Shown here: positions 5,813-8,663 of the stretch, in pieces
Layout: every line of letters starts with the position of its first letter
How positions within the stretch are numbered: the stretch's first letter is position 1
Source of the DNA: CAZYCC01 sp964645985
GTDB lineage: Bacteria; Bacillota; Clostridia; Oscillospirales; CAG-272
Direction: 5' to 3'
NCBI GenBank assembly: GCA_964645985.1
Contig: CAZYCC010000067.1
Span: forward strand, 1 to 8,663
DNA: 8,663 nucleotides
The notes under the pieces: generated by a model
Told to the model about the DNA's origin: nothing
Database searches by the model: none
Seen by the model: the letters and a program-made list of their open reading frames with translations, nothing else
Made by a program: the position numbers and the translations under genes

Positions 5813-6772
5813 ATGTTTGCTTACCCCATCGGTGTCATCGTCGAGTCCTTCACCGGCAAGACCGAGGACGCCATTCACAAGGCCGCGTCGATCGGCGCGC
5901 GCGGCATTCAGATGTACATGACCGCCTACGGGCGCCCGGAGAACCATGTCGACAACATGACTCCCGCGCGCGTGCACGATCTCCTCGACCGCGTGCAAAG
6001 CGAGGGGATGGTCTTCTCGGCGATCTGCGGCGACCTCGGCGGGGATGAGGGAATGCGCGGCGGCTTCCAGAATCCCGAGGCGAACCCGCGCAAGATTGAG
6101 AAATCCAAGCGCATTATGGAATTCGCCAAGGAGTTCGGCACCGACATCGTCACAACCCACATCGGGCAGGTCCCCGAGGACAAGGACAGCGACACCTACA
6201 AGGTGATGCAGGAGGCCTGTTTCCAGCTTGCTGAGTTTGCCGACTCGATGGGATCGCACTTCGCCATCGAGACCGGCCCCGAGCCGGCATCGCGCCTCGG
6301 CGACTTCCTCGACACGCTCCACTCAACCGGCGTCGCGGTCAACTTCGACCCCGCCAACCTCGTGATGGTCTCGGGAGATAACGACCTCGCGGCGGCGGTC
6401 AAGCGCCTTGCGAAATACATCGTCCACACGCACGCGAAAGACGGCATGATGCTCAAGAACGTCGACCCCGCTTCGCTCTACGGCGGCGACACCGACATCA
6501 CCGACTTCATCAAAGAGGGAGGCGACGCGGCGGTCTCCGAGTCTACCGGCAACCCGGTGCTCGACTCGATCATCGCGGCGAGCAAGAAGGGCGCGCCCTT
6601 CATCGAGCTGCCGCTCGGCTACGGCAACGTCAACTGGAACGGCTATCTGCGCGCCCTGCAGGACATCGGCTACCGCGGTTTCCTGACGATAGAGCGCGAG
6701 TGCGGCGCCGACCCCGCCGCCGACATCACGCTCGCGGCGAACTTCCTGCGCGAAAAAATCGCGATGCTATGA
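5813..6772 (+). CDS. Sugar phosphate isomerase/epimerase family protein (xylose-isomerase-like TIM barrel)
   Basis: 319 residues, typical of the AP_endonuc_2/xylose isomerase-like TIM-barrel family, which isomerises, epimerises or dehydrates sugars and inositols around one divalent metal. Family landmarks in order: THIGQVP (H116), FAIETGPE (E153), VNFDPANL (D179), VHTHAKDG (H205, H207, K209, D210), LPLGYGNVNWNGYLRAL and LTIERECG (E294). E153, D179, one of H205/H207, and E294 are the likely metal ligands. The segment KNVDPASLYGGDTDITDFIKEGGDAAVSES (about 216-243) lies between the H-x-K-D strand and the PLGYG motif as an extended loop that may shape the substrate pocket. There is no signal peptide, so it acts in the cytoplasm. 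It is the first gene of an operon with the oxidoreductase 105 bases downstream. The substrate is unknown. Confidence 0.93.
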   Translation: MFAYPIGVIVESFTGKTEDAIHKAASIGARGIQMYMTAYGRPENHVDNMTPARVHDLLDRVQSEGMVFSAICGDLGGDEGMRGGFQNPEANPRKIEKSKRIMEFAKEFGTDIVTTHIGQVPEDKDSDTYKVMQEACFQLAEFADSMGSHFAIETGPEPASRLGDFLDTLHSTGVAVNFDPANLVMVSGDNDLAAAVKRLAKYIVHTHAKDGMMLKNVDPASLYGGDTDITDFIKEGGDAAVSESTGNPVLDSIIAASKKGAPFIELPLGYGNVNWNGYLRALQDIGYRGFLTIERECGADPAADITLAANFLREKIAML

Positions 6773-6866
6773 TCGCGCCCCGCTGCGCGGGAACGCGGCG
6801 GCGAGGGCCGCCCCCCGCGAGAGGCGGGCGAGCGTGCCGAACCTATATCCATACCTGTTCTGATTT

Positions 6867-6872
6867 AGGAGG
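6867..6872 (+). promoter_or_regulatory. Ribosome binding site supporting a GTG start
   Basis: AGGAGG lies 5 nt before GTG 6878. Translation from there gives the intact N-terminal Rossmann strand MKVAVIGVGSIS, so the GTG start is well supported. Confidence 0.9.
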
Positions 6873-6877
6873 ACACT

Positions 6878-7939
6878 GTGAAAGTTGCTGTCATCGGCGT
6901 CGGATCGATCTCCGAGTGCCATTTGGATGCCTATAAGAAGAACAAAGACGCGGAACTCACCGCGATTTGCGACATCAACCCCGAAACGCTAAAGCGCCAG
7001 GGCGATCGCTACGACATCCCCGAAAACCGCCGCTTCCTTGACTACCGCGATTTGCTCGCCCTGCCGGAGATCGACGCGGTTTCGATTTGCACATGGAACA
7101 GCGAGCACGCGCCGATCACCATTGCGGCGCTCGAGGCGGGCAAGCACGTTCTCTGCGAGAAGCCGATGGCGACCTCGGTGGAGGACGCGCAGGCGATGCT
7201 CGACGCGGCGAAGAAGAGCGGAAAACACTTGCAGATCGGCTTCGTGCGCCGCTACGGAAACGACTGCGCGCTGCTGCAGGACCTTGTCAAAGAGGGTTTC
7301 TTCGGCGACATTTATTACGCGAAGGCGTCCTATCTGCGGCGCAACGGCAACCCCGAGGGCTGGTTCGGCGACAAATCGCGCGCCGGCGGCGGCCCCTTGT
7401 ACGATCTCGGTGTGCACGTCATCGATCTCGTGCGCTATATCGAGGGCAACAAGCGCCCTGTCTCGGTCTACGGTGCGACATGGCAAAAGCTGCTCAACCG
7501 CCCCAATCTCAAGACCCCGAAGAGCTACTACTCCGCCTCGCGCACAGACCACGACATCTGCGACGTGGAAGACCTCGCCGTCGCGATGATCCGCTTCGAG
7601 GACGGGTCGGTCCTATCGGTCGAGGCGTCCTTCTCGCTCAATATCGAGAAGGGATCGGGCGCGATTGAGCTGTTTGGCGACAAGGGCGGCGCGAAACTCG
7701 ACGGCAGCGACCTCACTCTGACGAGCGAAATGTACGACTACATGACAGACCTTCGCCTCAATGGCGCGAAGGCCGACATGGGTGACTTTTTCGGCAAAGA
7801 GATCGACCACTTCGTCGAGTGCTGCCTCCACCCCGAGATCCCCTGCCGCGCTCCCGCCGAGGACGGCGTCACGATGATGAAGATCCTCTGCGCCATCTAC
7901 GAGAGCGCGAGAACCGGTCACGAGGTCATCATCGACTGA
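6878..7939 (+). CDS. Gfo/Idh/MocA family NAD(P)-dependent oxidoreductase
   Basis: 353 residues, the usual length. The N-terminal Rossmann fold begins KVAVIGVGSISECH (glycine-rich loop at 7-12) and continues with AICDINPE, whose D32 at the end of the second strand suggests preference for NAD(H). The family motif HVLCEKPMA (E94, K95, P96) supplies the conserved catalytic-site lysine. The C-terminal domain carries AGGGPLYDLGVHVIDLVRY with D176 and H180, the usual substrate-binding and proton-relay residues. Family members oxidise or reduce sugars, inositols or glycosides. It starts with GTG behind a good ribosome binding site. The 105-base gap after the TIM-barrel gene holds no promoter, so the two are probably co-transcribed; a strong terminator follows. 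The exact substrate cannot be read from the sequence. Confidence 0.95.
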   Translation: MKVAVIGVGSISECHLDAYKKNKDAELTAICDINPETLKRQGDRYDIPENRRFLDYRDLLALPEIDAVSICTWNSEHAPITIAALEAGKHVLCEKPMATSVEDAQAMLDAAKKSGKHLQIGFVRRYGNDCALLQDLVKEGFFGDIYYAKASYLRRNGNPEGWFGDKSRAGGGPLYDLGVHVIDLVRYIEGNKRPVSVYGATWQKLLNRPNLKTPKSYYSASRTDHDICDVEDLAVAMIRFEDGSVLSVEASFSLNIEKGSGAIELFGDKGGAKLDGSDLTLTSEMYDYMTDLRLNGAKADMGDFFGKEIDHFVECCLHPEIPCRAPAEDGVTMMKILCAIYESARTGHEVIID

Positions 7940-7951
7940 AGCGCAAAAGCA

Positions 7952-7981
7952 AAAAATCCCCCGCAAAAGCGGGGGATTTTT
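7952..7981. terminator. Rho-independent terminator of the sugar-enzyme operon
   Basis: A perfect 13-bp stem, AAAAATCCCCCGC (7952-7964) and GCGGGGGATTTTT (7969-7981), with loop AAAA. It lies 12 bases after the stop of the oxidoreductase. It has A- and T-runs on both sides and could act in both directions. Confidence 0.95.
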
Positions 7982-8069
7982 AGACGAGGAGCAGGTTTTC
8001 CTCGGCGACGGAACGCGGGCAGCAAGCCTCCGCCGCGCGAGGAGTTTTGCGCGCGGCGCCGCGGGCGGG

Positions 8070-8182
8070 GGCAGTGAGGGGGAGGGACACCCCCGCTGAA
8101 GGCCGAGCGGGGCAGTGCAAATTACGGCGGAGACACCCCGTTTCCCAGAAAACTATATCCAGAAACGGCAGTGCAAATTACG
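8070..8182. repeat. Left block of the GGCAGTG / GTTTCCC-GAAAAC repeat family
   Basis: GGCAGTG occurs at 8070, 8111 and 8167. The copies at 8111-8126 and 8167-8182 are identical over 16 nt (GGCAGTGCAAATTACG), spaced 56 bp apart. The copies at 8070 and 8111 also share a following ACACCCC. A GTTTCCCAGAAAAC element lies at 8140-8153, and a more diverged CTCCCGAAAAC follows at 8199-8209. Confidence 0.8.
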
Positions 8183-8346
8183 CTATTCCCAACCCCGCCT
8201 CCCGAAAACATCCCCACCCCGAAGGGCAAGGATTTGTTTCGCTTCCGACAATCCTATCAATCTCTTTGTGCTTCCCCCGCGCCGCGAGTTTACTTCGCAT
8301 AGAGGAACACACCCCGCGACCCGAAACAGTTCGTTATGTGGGGGAT

Positions 8347-8373
8347 CCAAGGGGGAGCGCAGCTCCCCCTTGG
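8347..8373. repeat. Hairpin 1 of array: 12-bp perfect stem
   Basis: CCAAGGGGGAGC (8347-8358), loop GCA, GCTCCCCCTTGG (8362-8373). It is preceded by AT, as is hairpin 2, and is not followed by a T-run. Confidence 0.9.
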
Positions 8374-8383
8374 TAGGAAACAT

Positions 8384-8410
8384 CCAAGGAAGGGCAACGC
8401 CCTTCCTTGG
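8384..8410. repeat. Hairpin 2 of array: 12-bp perfect stem
   Basis: CCAAGGAAGGGC (8384-8395), loop AAC, GCCCTTCCTTGG (8399-8410). It has the same stem length, loop length and CCAAGG outer arms as hairpin 1, but a different inner stem. Confidence 0.9.
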
Positions 8411-8426
8411 CCGCTTCTCGAGAGAG

Positions 8427-8464
8427 CCGGGGGAGGGCTCTTTCGGGAAAGAGCACTCCTCCGG
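8427..8464. repeat. Hairpin 3 of array: 9 + 8 bp stem with one mismatch
   Basis: The outer arm CCGGGGGAG (8427-8435) pairs with CTCCTCCGG (8456-8464) with one G-U pair. After a G/A mismatch, GCTCTTTC (8437-8444) pairs with GAAAGAGC (8447-8454). Confidence 0.8.
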
Positions 8465-8472
8465 ATCGCGAG

Positions 8473-8489
8473 GTGGCGGTTCCCGCCAC
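8473..8489. repeat. Hairpin 4 of array: 7-bp stem
   Basis: GTGGCGG (8473-8479), loop TTC, CCGCCAC (8483-8489). It is shorter than its neighbours but also has a three-base loop and no T-run. Confidence 0.75.
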
Positions 8490-8531
8490 GAGAACAGTGG
8501 GTGCGGCGGCGAGCAGTGAAAATGACCGCGC

Positions 8532-8613
8532 GGCAGTGGAGTTTCCCGAAAACTTTATTTAGAAACGGCAGTTCAGATTACGATTGCGGCACTACGGTTT
8601 CCCGAAAACTATA
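8532..8613. repeat. Right block of the GGCAGTG / GTTTCCC-GAAAAC repeat family
   Basis: GGCAGTG starts at 8532 and GGCAGTTCAGATTACG at 8567-8582. GTTTCCCGAAAACT occurs at 8541 and 8597. The stretch 8541-8582 matches 8140-8182 at 37 of 42 aligned bases with one 1-base indel, so the block is a direct, diverged copy of the left block. Confidence 0.8.
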
Positions 8614-8663
8614 GTGAACGACAAATTTAATTTTACATAAACGAGCAAAGTTTTTGTAGCTGT

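Larger units (their letters stand above)
7982..8663. other. Non-coding repeat region at the right edge
   Basis: No credible gene. Open frames here read through repeats and hairpins, lack ribosome binding sites and show no domain. The region holds five copies of a GGCAGTG motif, several copies of a GTTTCCC-GAAAAC motif and four hairpins in a row. The last 50 bases turn A+T rich, as is common ahead of a gene, but no clear promoter was found. Confidence 0.75.

Noticed and set aside
5684..6322. 212-codon open frame on the - strand
   Set aside because: It is antisense to the TIM-barrel gene and its leader, has no recognisable domain, and crosses the + strand ribosome binding site.
8111..8182. Possible CRISPR array
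   Set aside because: Only two exact 16-nt copies 56 bp apart. Other copies are diverged and irregularly spaced, and no cas gene is present.
8115..8519. 134-codon open frame on the + strand in the right repeat region
   Set aside because: It runs through direct repeats and perfect hairpins, lacks a ribosome binding site and has low-complexity R/G/S/P composition.

Overview
The window looks like a chromosomal segment of an uncultured, GC-rich Clostridia-type bacterium (gut or rumen Firmicutes; Oscillospirales or Christensenellales would fit). This is inference from three things: a BspA-like leucine-rich-repeat protein ending in a dockerin, strong AGGAGG-type ribosome binding sites, and near-consensus sigma-A promoters with exact 17-bp spacers. 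All six supported genes lie on the + strand. No tRNA, rRNA, CRISPR array or transposase was seen.

Layout. 1-2103: 3' part of a large secreted protein with BspA leucine-rich repeats, a Big_2 Ig-like domain and a type I dockerin; its start and signal peptide lie left of the window. 2234-2610: a complete promoter, ribosome binding site and a 103-residue two-helix membrane protein. 2608-3463: about 850 bases without a gene, full of short GC-rich hairpins, a five-copy heptamer repeat and a strong terminator with no gene in front of it. 3464-4258: a PHP-domain phosphatase of the HisJ (histidinol-phosphatase) family. 4333-5239: a promoter and an AraC-family regulator with a cupin sensor domain, followed by a perfect 15-bp terminator stem. 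5240-5812: an intergenic region holding the promoter and a leader of about 145 nt for a two-gene operon. 5813-7939: that operon, a xylose-isomerase-like TIM-barrel protein and a Gfo/Idh/MocA oxidoreductase, closed by a 13-bp terminator stem. 7982-8663: a non-coding repeat region with a GGCAGTG-type repeat family and a row of four hairpins lying between two diverged copies of a 42-nt repeat.

How the parts may work together. The AraC regulator sits directly upstream of the TIM-barrel/oxidoreductase operon and is its most plausible regulator. The pairing suggests redox or epimerase chemistry on a sugar, inositol or glycoside, but no transporter or hydrolase in the window fixes the substrate. The LRR-Big_2-dockerin protein probably acts at the cell surface or in a cohesin-based complex and is not obviously linked to the sugar genes.

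No confident new system is visible. The least explained part is the right-hand repeat and hairpin block (8070-8613), followed by the hairpin-rich gap at 2608-3463.
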